The translations under genes and the position numbers were made by a program. DNA of 64,000 nucleotides from positions 1 to 64,000 of the forward strand of contig UQRC01000007.1 in assembly GCA_900543445.1 (NCBI GenBank). The letters run 5' to 3'. Positions 52,741-60,293 of the stretch are shown here, one piece after another. The notes under the pieces are model-generated. The model did no database searches and was not told where the DNA came from. It saw nothing but the letters and a program-made list of their open reading frames with translations. Within the stretch, counting starts at the first letter, position 1; every line of letters begins with the position of its first letter. The DNA comes from an uncultured Lachnobacterium sp. GTDB taxonomy: Bacteria > Bacillota > Clostridia > Lachnospirales > Lachnospiraceae.

Positions 52741-54981
52741 ATGAAGGTATTAAAGGTTAAACAGGGGGAAATCGTTGCGAAGAGACAGGACAAGGTGATG
52801 GAGTGGTATCTCATCCAGGAGGGCGCCGTCATCCGCCAGTTCGCTTTCGCAGAGATTGAAATGAAGCGGAATTCCATTATCGGAATTCTGGAAAATGAAT
52901 GGTTTGCGTGCGATTATGTGGCGAAAGAAGACACGGCTCTCATTGTGATTCCGTGCAAGAATGCAGTTGATCTGCACCGGATTTTATCGGAGCATGAGAA
53001 TTTCCGCCCGATTTTTCTTCGGACGGCGATCGAACAGCGCCATCAGGCACTGTGTCTTTATTCAAGTCTGCAGAAAAAAGCAGATATGCTGCATCTGATT
53101 GCAGAGACTTCTTACAATGATTATAAGAATACCTGCAGTAATCTGTTAATGGATGAGCAGGATTTCACGCGTATTGAGAATTTTGAAGCGCTCAATATGC
53201 AGCACCGTGCAGAAAACTGGGAGATTAGCAACAGTAACAGTCTGGTCAGAAGTTATCTGAAGGAATATATGCAGCTGATGATCAAGGATGACAATCTGTG
53301 TGTCGGTGCGATCATGGAAGCTGCAGCTCAGATGCGCCGTGTGACGCAGGGAATCGGCGAGATGGTAACGTATCTGCTTTACAACAGGGATATTCTTTAT
53401 GCAGAGTCGGGAGATGATATCTTCCACCTCTATTACAGCCTTGCGGTGGAACTTTCCCGCAAGGATCGCGATATTGCGGAGACGCGAAAGCAGATGCTTG
53501 CCATCTCCAATGCGATGGAACGGCTTGGTATCTATGAGAAGAAGCAGGTTGAAAAAAGCAAAGAACTGTGTGACGAACGCAATTTTGAGACGGATGAGAG
53601 CGGAAGGATCCGTGTATCCCGTGAGGATTGCGTGGCACGCATTATGGAATATGCAGGATACGATGACGAGGCGATCGCTGCTTATAAGAAGCTGTTGGAA
53701 CAGTATCGTAATCTTCCGGACAGGCAGTCATCGGATAACGATGTGCGGAGAATTCGAAAAGAGATTACTGCACGGTTCTATGAGATTTACCAGAAGGCGT
53801 TCCTTCGTTCGACAGAGGATCTGATGCGTCCATCTCCGATCATCTTAATGTTTTTGAATTTCGGATTCATGGATGTGGAGCTGCTCGGCGAGGAGCATAC
53901 GAATATGCTCTATAATCTTGTGGATTCGCTTGGACTTTTTCATTCGGATCATATCTTTACGATCTATGACTGGCTGCTTCTTATCTATCAGGGAAAGAAG
54001 GTGCCGTCCCGCAATGAGTTTGATTTGGATTACAACGGTTATCTGCAGGATTTAAAGCGCCAGGGAGAGATCACTGATGTGCAGATGGCTGAACTTAAGG
54101 AGAATCCGCAGGCAAAGGTTGAGTTTGAAATCCGCAATGTATTTATGTCCGGTCACCGTCTGACGAGCGGACGCGTGACCACGTTCTGTCCGATTTTGTC
54201 ATCGGAGGAATTCATCAATACGATTGAGAAGATGGCTGTGACGGCGGAGCGGATCGAGAATGCGATCAATAAAATTCGTCGCCTTGATTATTCCGTACTT
54301 TACCGGGAAGTCATGTTCTCAGATCCGGCGCACGGCATCAATCAGGAGTGGATGATGCACGAGGTGCTTCCGGATGTGATACTGATGCCGGATGCGGGCA
54401 CACGTGCGGTCATGTGGCAGGAGACAGTCGGAGCCAAGACGAACACACCGGCGCGTTTCCTGTTTCCGATGTTTACCGCTACGGATCTCGATGAACTGAT
54501 GGTGGAGACGATGGGACGCTACCGTTGGGAAATCTGCAGAAGAATCCAGGGTGTATACTGGAATGATATCAGAGAGCGCTCACTTACTTCGGAATATTGC
54601 GATTATATTCAGTTTTATCGTAAAAATTCTGATCTGTCGGCGGATGCCAAGGAGAAGGTCAAGACAGCACTTGCCAGAGCCAGAAACAGTTACCGGGAAG
54701 TCTTTGTCAAAGATTATATAAGCTGGATGAAGTATGAGTCGGCGGGAAGCTTCCGACTCAATAAAGTGGCGCGTGAGATTCTGGTACGTTATTGTCCGTT
54801 TGCAAAGGATGTCAGAGTGAACCTGATGCAGAACCCACAGTATCAGAATGTATTCCGCAAGCTTAACGCAGAGAACGCCAAGAAGGTGCAGCGCCTTACG
54901 GCAATGTATGATAAGTATGAGGCAGCAGGCGGCGAGATTACGCCTGAATTAAATGAAAATCTCAAATATTATCAGATGTAG
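52741..54981 (+). CDS. Large protein of unknown function with cNMP-binding-like N-terminus
   Basis: A 746-aa soluble protein. The first ~110 residues (VKQGEIVAKRQDKVMEWYLIQEGAVIRQFAFAEIEMKRNSIIGILENEWFACDYVAKEDTALIVIPC) have the beta-roll pattern of cyclic-nucleotide-binding domains of the Crp type, but no HTH follows. The remaining ~630 residues are mostly helical, with no domain I recognise. Proteins of this plan seem conserved in related gut Clostridia. The RBS AGGAG is about 18 nt from the ATG, which is long. It follows the GH3 gene by 36 bp and is followed 10 bp later by trmO. Confidence 0.55.
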   Translation: MKVLKVKQGEIVAKRQDKVMEWYLIQEGAVIRQFAFAEIEMKRNSIIGILENEWFACDYVAKEDTALIVIPCKNAVDLHRILSEHENFRPIFLRTAIEQRHQALCLYSSLQKKADMLHLIAETSYNDYKNTCSNLLMDEQDFTRIENFEALNMQHRAENWEISNSNSLVRSYLKEYMQLMIKDDNLCVGAIMEAAAQMRRVTQGIGEMVTYLLYNRDILYAESGDDIFHLYYSLAVELSRKDRDIAETRKQMLAISNAMERLGIYEKKQVEKSKELCDERNFETDESGRIRVSREDCVARIMEYAGYDDEAIAAYKKLLEQYRNLPDRQSSDNDVRRIRKEITARFYEIYQKAFLRSTEDLMRPSPIILMFLNFGFMDVELLGEEHTNMLYNLVDSLGLFHSDHIFTIYDWLLLIYQGKKVPSRNEFDLDYNGYLQDLKRQGEITDVQMAELKENPQAKVEFEIRNVFMSGHRLTSGRVTTFCPILSSEEFINTIEKMAVTAERIENAINKIRRLDYSVLYREVMFSDPAHGINQEWMMHEVLPDVILMPDAGTRAVMWQETVGAKTNTPARFLFPMFTATDLDELMVETMGRYRWEICRRIQGVYWNDIRERSLTSEYCDYIQFYRKNSDLSADAKEKVKTALARARNSYREVFVKDYISWMKYESAGSFRLNKVAREILVRYCPFAKDVRVNLMQNPQYQNVFRKLNAENAKKVQRLTAMYDKYEAAGGEITPELNENLKYYQM

Positions 54982-54991
54982 GTAGTAAACG

Positions 54992-55690
54992 ATGGTAGTA
55001 GTGGCACATATTCATACACAGTTCCCGGAAAAATTCGGAATTCCAAGACAAAGCGGGCTTGTTCCGTCGGCACTTGGCAACGTCGTGATGGAACCGGAAT
55101 ATCGCAATCCAGATGCATTCAAGGGAATCGAAGAATTCTCGCATTTGTGGCTTCTATGGGAATTCTCAAAGGCGAAGCAGGATGGTTTTCACGCGACGGT
55201 TGCACCGCCGCGGCTTGGTGGAAAGGAACGCAGAGGTGTGTTTGCAACAAGATCGCCTTTTCGCCCGAATTCGATCGGACTCTCGTGCGTGAAACTGGAG
55301 AAAATTTCGTATGATACGCCGGATGGACCGATTCTTACCGTATCCGGTGTTGACCTGTTGGATGGAACACCAATCTATGATATTAAGCCGTATCTGCCAT
55401 ATGTGGATGCGCACCCGGAAGCTTCTGGAGGTTTCTCGGATGTACACAGTAAGGATGGAATCCATGTGGAGTTTCCGGAAGCATTACTCGTGAAGCTGCC
55501 GGAAGAACTGCGTAAGGCTGCAATGGAAGTGTTGGCGCAGGATCCGCGCGCGGCGTACAATAAGAAGCCGGATTATGTGTATGGGATGGCTTTCGCAGAA
55601 TACGATATCCGTTTTACGGTGCAGGAAGATGTTCTGCGTGTGTGCGACGTACTTTCGCGGGAGAAGACGGATTTTCATAAGATCAAGTGA
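54992..55690 (+). CDS. trmO: tRNA t6A37 N6-methyltransferase TrmO
   Basis: A 232-aa TrmO (TsaA/YaeB) family protein that methylates N6 of threonylcarbamoyl-adenosine 37 in tRNA using SAM. The UPF0066 beta-barrel is visible: IHTQFPEKFGIPRQSGLVPSALGNVVMEPEYRNPDAFKGIEEFSHLWLLWEF, RRGVFATRSPFRPNSIGLS and VSGVDLLDGTPIYDIKPYLPYVDA. The C-terminal YGMAFAEYDIRFTV segment is the usual extension. It lies 10 bp downstream of the unknown cNMP-type gene. Confidence 0.9.
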   Translation: MVVVAHIHTQFPEKFGIPRQSGLVPSALGNVVMEPEYRNPDAFKGIEEFSHLWLLWEFSKAKQDGFHATVAPPRLGGKERRGVFATRSPFRPNSIGLSCVKLEKISYDTPDGPILTVSGVDLLDGTPIYDIKPYLPYVDAHPEASGGFSDVHSKDGIHVEFPEALLVKLPEELRKAAMEVLAQDPRAAYNKKPDYVYGMAFAEYDIRFTVQEDVLRVCDVLSREKTDFHKIK

Positions 55691-55738
55691 TGTCTGTAGG
55701 AAGAACAGAAAGATAGACATTTTAAGGATTTTGTCTAC

Positions 55739-55767
55739 TTGCAGAGTAAGCATGAAAGACTTATAAT
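55739..55767 (+). promoter_or_regulatory. Promoter for apt
   Basis: TTGCAG (55739-55744), a 17-nt spacer and TATAAT (55762-55767). It gives a leader of about 77 nt. Confidence 0.65.
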
Positions 55768-55850
55768 TAGATTTATGATTGGATTGCGGAAGCGATGAAG
55801 CAATGGAGCAATTCATGTATCATATGACTACAAAGATGTGAGGTATCAGC

Positions 55851-56375
55851 ATGAAGAAACTTGAAGAGTACATTAGAAGTATTCCGGATTTCCCGGAGAA
55901 GGGAATTATTTTCCGCGATGTTACCAGTATTTTAATGGATGCAGATGGATTAAAGCTTGCAATCGATGAGCTTGCAAAATGCTTAGAGGGCATGGATTTC
56001 GACGTGATCGCAGGTGCGGAGTCGAGAGGTTTCCTCTTCGGAATGCCACTGTCTTATCTGCTTCATAAGCCATTCGTTCCGATCCGCAAGAAGGGTAAGC
56101 TTCCTTGCGAGACTGTTGAGAAGACGTATGATCTTGAGTACGGTACCGCAACAATCGAGATCCACAAGGATGCAATTAAGCCGGGAGACAAGGTTGTTCT
56201 GCTCGATGATCTGATCGCGACAGGTGGAACGATGAAAGCGGCTGCAGAACTCGTTGAGGAGCTTGGCGGAGAGGTCGTAGAAATGTTATTCCTGATCGAG
56301 CTTGTCGATCTCAAGGGTAGAGAAGTTCTCTCTGATTACAAAGTAGATTCCGTTGTAAAGTTTGAAGGTGCCTGA
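55851..56375 (+). CDS. apt: Adenine phosphoribosyltransferase
   Basis: A 174-aa purine salvage enzyme converting adenine and PRPP to AMP. The N-terminal IPDFPEKGIIFRDVTSIL and the PRPP-binding motif VVLLDDLIATGGTMKAA are diagnostic; GAESRGFLFGMPLSYLL completes the site. The length is normal. It is monocistronic, with its own promoter and a strong terminator downstream. Confidence 0.95.
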   Translation: MKKLEEYIRSIPDFPEKGIIFRDVTSILMDADGLKLAIDELAKCLEGMDFDVIAGAESRGFLFGMPLSYLLHKPFVPIRKKGKLPCETVEKTYDLEYGTATIEIHKDAIKPGDKVVLLDDLIATGGTMKAAAELVEELGGEVVEMLFLIELVDLKGREVLSDYKVDSVVKFEGA

Positions 56376-56431
56376 ATCGACAGTATGTGTTATTGATCGG
56401 AAAATCGGAATATTAAAAAATAAAATGCTTA

Positions 56432-56515
56432 TGCTATAATGCCATTAGGCAAATGAAGAAATGTGTTCATGATTGGCACAGCAAAAGCCCCGGAGCTGCA
56501 ACTCCGGGGCTTTTT
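56432..56515 (+). other. Possible short transcript between apt and spoVAD
   Basis: An extended -10 (TGCTATAAT, 56432-56440) with a weak -35 lies about 45 bp upstream of the strong terminator at 56483-56515. Together they could produce a ~70-nt RNA. It may equally be only the apt 3' region with a chance promoter-like sequence. Confidence 0.3.
56483..56515 (+). terminator. Strong terminator after apt
   Basis: A stem AAAAGCCCCGGAG (56483-56495) pairs with CTCCGGGGCTTTT (56502-56514), with a short loop and a T-run. Confidence 0.92.
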
Positions 56516-56528
56516 GTCCGTTTGGATT

Positions 56529-56558
56529 TGAATAATTTCTAAATTTAAAGACATACTA
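56529..56558 (+). promoter_or_regulatory. Sigma-G promoter for spoVAD
   Basis: TGAATA (56529-56534), a 17-nt spacer and CATACTA (56552-56558) match the sigma-G forespore consensus in full. It lies 52 bp before the spoVAD start and explains how the detached spoVAD-AE part can still be expressed in the forespore. Confidence 0.7.
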
Positions 56559-56610
56559 TCCAAAAACAGACAGTAGCGGTTACTGTTTGAAAAGAAAGGG
56601 AGAGATTTGT

Positions 56611-57711
56611 ATGAATCAGCAGATTGGAAGAGGGAGTCTCTGTTTTTCAGAGGCTCCTTTTATTATTGGTACAGCATCTGTTGTCGGAACCAAGGAAGGC
56701 GAGGGACCGATCGCATCCGAATTCGACTGTATCGGAGAGGACGATAAATTCGGACAAGATACATGGGAGGAGGCAGAGAGCTGCCTGCAGCAGGAAGCAC
56801 TTACACTCGCTTTGGGTAAGGCGGACAAGACTCCGGAGGAGATGCGCTATCTGTTTGCGGGAGATCTGTTAGGGCAGCTGATCGCATCATCGTTTGGACT
56901 GAAAAGCTTCGAAATACCACTCTTTGGATTATATGGTGCCTGCTCGACCTGTGGGGAGGCACTTGCACTCTCTGCAATGACTGTGGCGGCGGGGTATGCG
57001 GATCATGTAGCAGCAGTGACGTCGAGTCATTTTGCGAGCGCGGAGAAGCAGTTTCGGTTTCCGCTCGAATATGCGAACCAGCGCCCCATCTCCGCAACAT
57101 GGACCGTCACTGGTGCCGGGGCCTTCATTGTGGCAGCTGCGAATCAGGTAACCCAGAACAGGCAGGACAAGGATTCCGGCAAGAGGGTAGATCTCTTCCC
57201 GGATCGTTCGCCCTACACGCACCAAAAAGGCGCGCCGATGGCCAGGATCGCCGCTGTCACAACTGGTAAAATTGTTGATTATGGTGTCAAGGATGCGATG
57301 AACATGGGTGCAGTAATGGCGCCAGCAGCAGCGGCGTTAATTGCACAGAATTTAGAGGACTTTGACAGAAAACCGGAAGATTATGACCGGATCGTGACCG
57401 GAGATCTGGGAGAGGTCGGACATGAGATCCTTATTGATCTTCTCAAACAGAAAGGATTTGATATCTCGAAGGTGCATGCGGATTGCGGAATGATCATCTA
57501 CGATAACAAGAAGCAGGGGACCGGTTCCGGAGGATCGGGCTGTGGCTGCGCGGCGACAACACTTTCCGCGCACTTTCTCCCGCGACTCGCAAGCGGCGAA
57601 TTGAAGCGGATCCTGTTTGTACCGACGGGCGCACTCATGTCTCCGGTCAGCTTTAATGAAGGACAGTCAATCCCTGGAATTGCACACGGAATCGTCCTTG
57701 AACACATTTAA
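56611..57711 (+). CDS. spoVAD: Stage V sporulation protein AD
   Basis: A 366-aa thiolase-fold protein of the SpoVA complex that binds dipicolinic acid. Visible family features are GTASVVGTKEGEGPIASEFD, the FGLYGACSTCGEALALSAMTVAAGYADH block with the thiolase-like Cys region, GALMSPVSFNEGQSIPGIAHGIVLE at the C-terminus, and CGMIIYDNKKQGTGSGGSGCGC. It is slightly longer than usual (~338 aa) because of a segment around NRQDKDSGKRVDLFPDRSPYTHQKG. ATG 56611 follows AAAGGGAG. Element copy 3 separates it from spoVAE. Confidence 0.93.
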   Translation: MNQQIGRGSLCFSEAPFIIGTASVVGTKEGEGPIASEFDCIGEDDKFGQDTWEEAESCLQQEALTLALGKADKTPEEMRYLFAGDLLGQLIASSFGLKSFEIPLFGLYGACSTCGEALALSAMTVAAGYADHVAAVTSSHFASAEKQFRFPLEYANQRPISATWTVTGAGAFIVAAANQVTQNRQDKDSGKRVDLFPDRSPYTHQKGAPMARIAAVTTGKIVDYGVKDAMNMGAVMAPAAAALIAQNLEDFDRKPEDYDRIVTGDLGEVGHEILIDLLKQKGFDISKVHADCGMIIYDNKKQGTGSGGSGCGCAATTLSAHFLPRLASGELKRILFVPTGALMSPVSFNEGQSIPGIAHGIVLEHI

Positions 57712-57715
57712 GTGT

Positions 57716-58244
57716 TGAGAGACTTCCAGTGCGGGTTCCGGCGGCTTGTCCCTGCGCTGTGGCTGGCATCTGAGAGGACACTAGTTATCCAAAATTACGA
57801 ATTTGCAGAAAATCTCTGCTGAGATCTTTCGATGATTTTTGTCCGCTCAAGCTTAGACAGTGGCACTCGGAATGTTCGTCTGACACAGAATGTGTCCGAT
57901 GGATTTCGTGTCTGCCTTAATGGGCGTTCGAAGAAAACGTGCCGCCGCAGGGCAACTGTTTGTGAGCAACACTGTATAGCGGCGTTCCAATAGACACGAA
58001 GCGAGTTTTGCACAAGGCGGCTCATATCGACTTTCTGAGGACGCCCATTTAGACAGACTAGAAATTTTGAGCACATCTGTGTCAGACGGACACTCCGAGT
58101 GTCACGGTCGAAGCGTTGCTCGGACATAAAAATTGATCTCAGCGGAGATTTTCGCAAATTCAGCAATTTTGTCTAAAATCGTGCTCCTCTCAGATGCCAG
58201 CCACAGCGCAGGGACAAGCCGCCGGAACCCGGTGGAGTCTCTCA
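57716..58244. repeat. Giant hairpin element, copy 3, between spoVAD and spoVAE
   Basis: A 529-bp element in the same orientation as copies 1 and 2, starting 5 bp after the spoVAD stop. The outer arms begin TGAGAGACT and end AGTCTCTCA, and stay complementary for about 60 bp with one short mismatched patch. They differ from copies 1 and 2. In the mid-stem, GGCACTCGGAATGTTCGTC replaces the GGCGGCTGCGTG-type sequence of copies 1 and 2, and the opposite arm changes to match (GGACACTCCGAGTGTC). The apex region is nearly that of copies 1 and 2. Any spoVAD-AE message would carry the whole hairpin. Confidence 0.9.
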
Positions 58245-58275
58245 GGAGAAAAGGAAGAAGGAAAGGAGAGAGAAT

Positions 58276-58635
58276 ATGGATTATGTGATTGCATTTGTGG
58301 TAGGAGGCGTGATCTGTGCCCTGACACAGATCCTGATGGAGAAAACGAAGATGATGCCGGGGCGGATCATGGTGCTTCTCGTGTGCCTCGGCGCAGTCCT
58401 TGGTGCGTTCGGAATCTATGAACCGTTCTTGAAATGGGCAAAGGCAGGTGCAAGCGTGCCGCTTCTCGGGTTTGGAAACAACCTGTGGAAAGGCGTGCGT
58501 GAGATGGTGGATGAGAAAGGCTTTATCGGCATTTTCCTAGGGGGATTCAAAAACTGTGCGCTTGGACTTTCGGCGGCGCTCGTATTTTCTTATATTGCCG
58601 CATTGATTACGCAGCCGAAGATGAAGAAGCATTGA
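58276..58635 (+). CDS. spoVAE: Stage V sporulation protein AE
   Basis: A 119-aa membrane protein with three or four helices (YVIAFVVGGVICALTQILM, IMVLLVCLGAVLGAFGIYEPF, FIGIFLGGFKNCALGLSAALVFSYIAALI) and the motif GASVPLLGFGNNLWKGVREMVDEKGFIGI, typical of SpoVAE(b). It belongs to the SpoVA dipicolinate channel. GAAAGGAGAG precedes the ATG. No promoter is seen between it and hairpin copy 3, so it probably relies on the spoVAD promoter and read-through of the element. Confidence 0.9.
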   Translation: MDYVIAFVVGGVICALTQILMEKTKMMPGRIMVLLVCLGAVLGAFGIYEPFLKWAKAGASVPLLGFGNNLWKGVREMVDEKGFIGIFLGGFKNCALGLSAALVFSYIAALITQPKMKKH

Positions 58636-58675
58636 CAGCCTTTTGCGGAAGGTGCTATCATGAACAAAGTTCATG
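58632..58675 (+). promoter_or_regulatory. tetR-type gene promoter with overlapping palindromic operator
   Basis: TTGACA (58632-58637), an 18-nt spacer and TATCAT (58656-58661). A perfect inverted repeat CATGAAC-AAA-GTTCATG (58659-58675) overlaps the -10 and the expected transcription start. Its position before a TetR gene makes it the likely autoregulatory operator. Confidence 0.7.
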
Positions 58676-58720
58676 TGCAACAGAAGTTGAGCAGCAATTA
58701 AGTTGAATGGAAGCGGAAAT

Positions 58721-59251
58721 ATGCGAAAGAAAGTTACTTCAAGAGAAAAAATTCTGGATGCGGCGATGGAGATTGCCCTCCGTGAGGGTGTGGATCATGT
58801 CAGTATCCGCAAGCTTGCGAAAAGCTGTGGGATCGGGCTTGGATCCATGTACAATTATTATCCGGATAAGGAGACCTTGATCCGTGCAGTGTCAGAAACC
58901 TTCTGGGATCGTATTCTGACGGATCAGGAAAAGCTGTATCGCAGCGGCATCGGATTCACGGTATTTCTTGAGCAGTATTACGGATTCCTGTATGGAAGAC
59001 TTGCACAGTATGATACGAGCTGGCTGACGCAGTTCGATAAAAATTGTGTGCAGGGAAAGGCAGCAATCGCGTTGCTTCGCGAGGCGCTTGCGCAGGATCC
59101 GCGCGTGAATCCGACCATCTGGAATATGGAACTCAATCAGGATGCGTTTGTGGAATACGTGTTTGTCAATTTGATGGCGCTCCTGCAGGCGGGAGAGAAT
59201 AATTGCCGCTTTTTCCTGTTTTTACTGGAACATTTACTTTACGATGTATAA
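58721..59251 (+). CDS. TetR-family transcriptional regulator
   Basis: A 176-aa regulator with an N-terminal TetR HTH (REKILDAAMEIALREGVDHVSIRKLAKSCGIGLGSMYNYYPDKETLIRAVSETFWDRIL) and a helical ligand-binding C-terminus rich in aromatic residues. ATG 58721 is chosen because GGAAGCGG is upstream; a TTG at 58703 is possible. The palindrome at 58659-58675 is its probable binding site. The ligand and other targets are unknown; nearby genes encode a lipoprotein and a PAP2 phosphatase. Confidence 0.88.
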   Translation: MRKKVTSREKILDAAMEIALREGVDHVSIRKLAKSCGIGLGSMYNYYPDKETLIRAVSETFWDRILTDQEKLYRSGIGFTVFLEQYYGFLYGRLAQYDTSWLTQFDKNCVQGKAAIALLREALAQDPRVNPTIWNMELNQDAFVEYVFVNLMALLQAGENNCRFFLFLLEHLLYDV

Positions 59252-59292
59252 TATTGTATTTTTTATCCATACTATCTTCTGTAAATTAGAAT

Positions 59293-59338
59293 AGGCGATT
59301 GTGAAGAGGTTGCTACAGCATTCTTTTCACAATCGCCT
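59293..59338. repeat. Short hairpin (mini-element B)
   Basis: A 13-bp perfect stem AGGCGATTGTGAA (59293-59305) / TTCACAATCGCCT (59326-59338) with a 20-nt loop. The terminus GCGATTGTGAA is the same as in mini-element A (23689) and close to copy 1 (GCGATCGTGAA). There is no T-run after it. It lies 30 bp before the lipoprotein gene. Confidence 0.75.
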
Positions 59339-59367
59339 GTTCGGAAATAGAAAAGGAGATAGAAGAG

Positions 59368-59781
59368 ATGAAGAAAATGAAAGTCATGATGATGTGCTGC
59401 CTGTTAGTGGGATGCATCGGTATGTTTGCAGCATGTGGAGCGAACGACAACAATACAGGCAACACACAGAACAATGCAGTGACCGATACCATGAACAATG
59501 GTAACAACACGGACAATGGAAACACTGCCGGCACGAATGGCAATGGCACAACCGGTAACAATGCGAATGGTAATAACACAACCGGAAATAACGTCAAGAA
59601 AGATGTAGACAATCTCGGAGACGATGTCGTCGATATGGGTGAAGACGTGGTAGACGGTGTGGAAGATGCCGGTGATGCAGTTGTTGACGGTGTGGATGAC
59701 GTTGTAGATGGTGGCAATAACAATGCCAATAACAACAGCAACGGAGCAACCAATTCCAACAATAACGGCAGCGGACGTTAG
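59368..59781 (+). CDS. Small N/G-rich lipoprotein
   Basis: A 137-aa protein with a signal peptide and lipobox (CLLVGCIGMFAACG), so anchored to the outer face of the membrane. The rest is low-complexity, with N/T/G runs on both sides of a VD/VV-rich acidic segment (DNLGDDVVDMGEDVVDGVEDAGDAVVDGVDDVVDG) that repeats about every seven to eight residues. No function is known. AAAGGAGA precedes the ATG. The opposite-strand frame of similar length is a shadow of this repetitive composition. Confidence 0.75.
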   Translation: MKKMKVMMMCCLLVGCIGMFAACGANDNNTGNTQNNAVTDTMNNGNNTDNGNTAGTNGNGTTGNNANGNNTTGNNVKKDVDNLGDDVVDMGEDVVDGVEDAGDAVVDGVDDVVDGGNNNANNNSNGATNSNNNGSGR

Positions 59782-59796
59782 AAAGTGAATCTACTT

Positions 59797-60291
59797 ATGA
59801 CAAGAGAGACTTATTGCAAGATGACTCAGCCGTTTCGGGATCATCCGGAACGCGCTAAGTCGCTACATATGGCAAATAAAATATTGACGGCGATCATATT
59901 TGTCGCCTATCCTCTGCTTTTGATCTGGTTGTATGTAAAGCTTCCGGATCATCTGATTCGTGCAATTCTTGTACCGTTTGACGGCTTCATCGGAGTCAGT
60001 GTATTCCGGTATCTGGTGAACCGGAGGAGACCGTATGAGGAATTCGGCGTAGCACCGGTGATTCCGAAAGACACAAGCGGAAAATCTTTTCCGAGCCGGC
60101 ATGTGTTTTCAGCAGCGATCATCGCATTCACATTTCTTGCTATACCGGGGATGACCGGGATCGGAGCAGCGCTTGTAATCTGTGCGGTCGGGATTGCGGT
60201 CATACGTGTGATCTCCGGTGTACACTACATCAGCGACGTTGTCGCTGCCTTTGTGGTTGCGATGCTGCTTTCTGCTCTATATATCATTTAA
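59797..60291 (+). CDS. PAP2-family membrane phosphatase
   Basis: A 164-aa membrane protein with about five helices and the PAP2 phosphatase signature in three parts: NRRRPYEE, SFPSRHVFSAAI and RVISGVHYISDV, which hold the catalytic His and Asp residues. Family members remove phosphate from lipid substrates such as undecaprenyl-pyrophosphate or phosphatidate. The start is ambiguous: ATG 59797 or GTG 59785, both with weak ribosome-binding sites. It follows the lipoprotein gene closely, and element copy 4 starts 2 bp after its stop. Confidence 0.85.
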   Translation: MTRETYCKMTQPFRDHPERAKSLHMANKILTAIIFVAYPLLLIWLYVKLPDHLIRAILVPFDGFIGVSVFRYLVNRRRPYEEFGVAPVIPKDTSGKSFPSRHVFSAAIIAFTFLAIPGMTGIGAALVICAVGIAVIRVISGVHYISDVVAAFVVAMLLSALYII

Positions 60292-60293
60292 GT

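Noticed and set aside
59313..59762. 149-aa minus-strand frame rich in L, P, S and T
   Set aside because: It is the mirror of the low-complexity lipoprotein gene and has no start signals.
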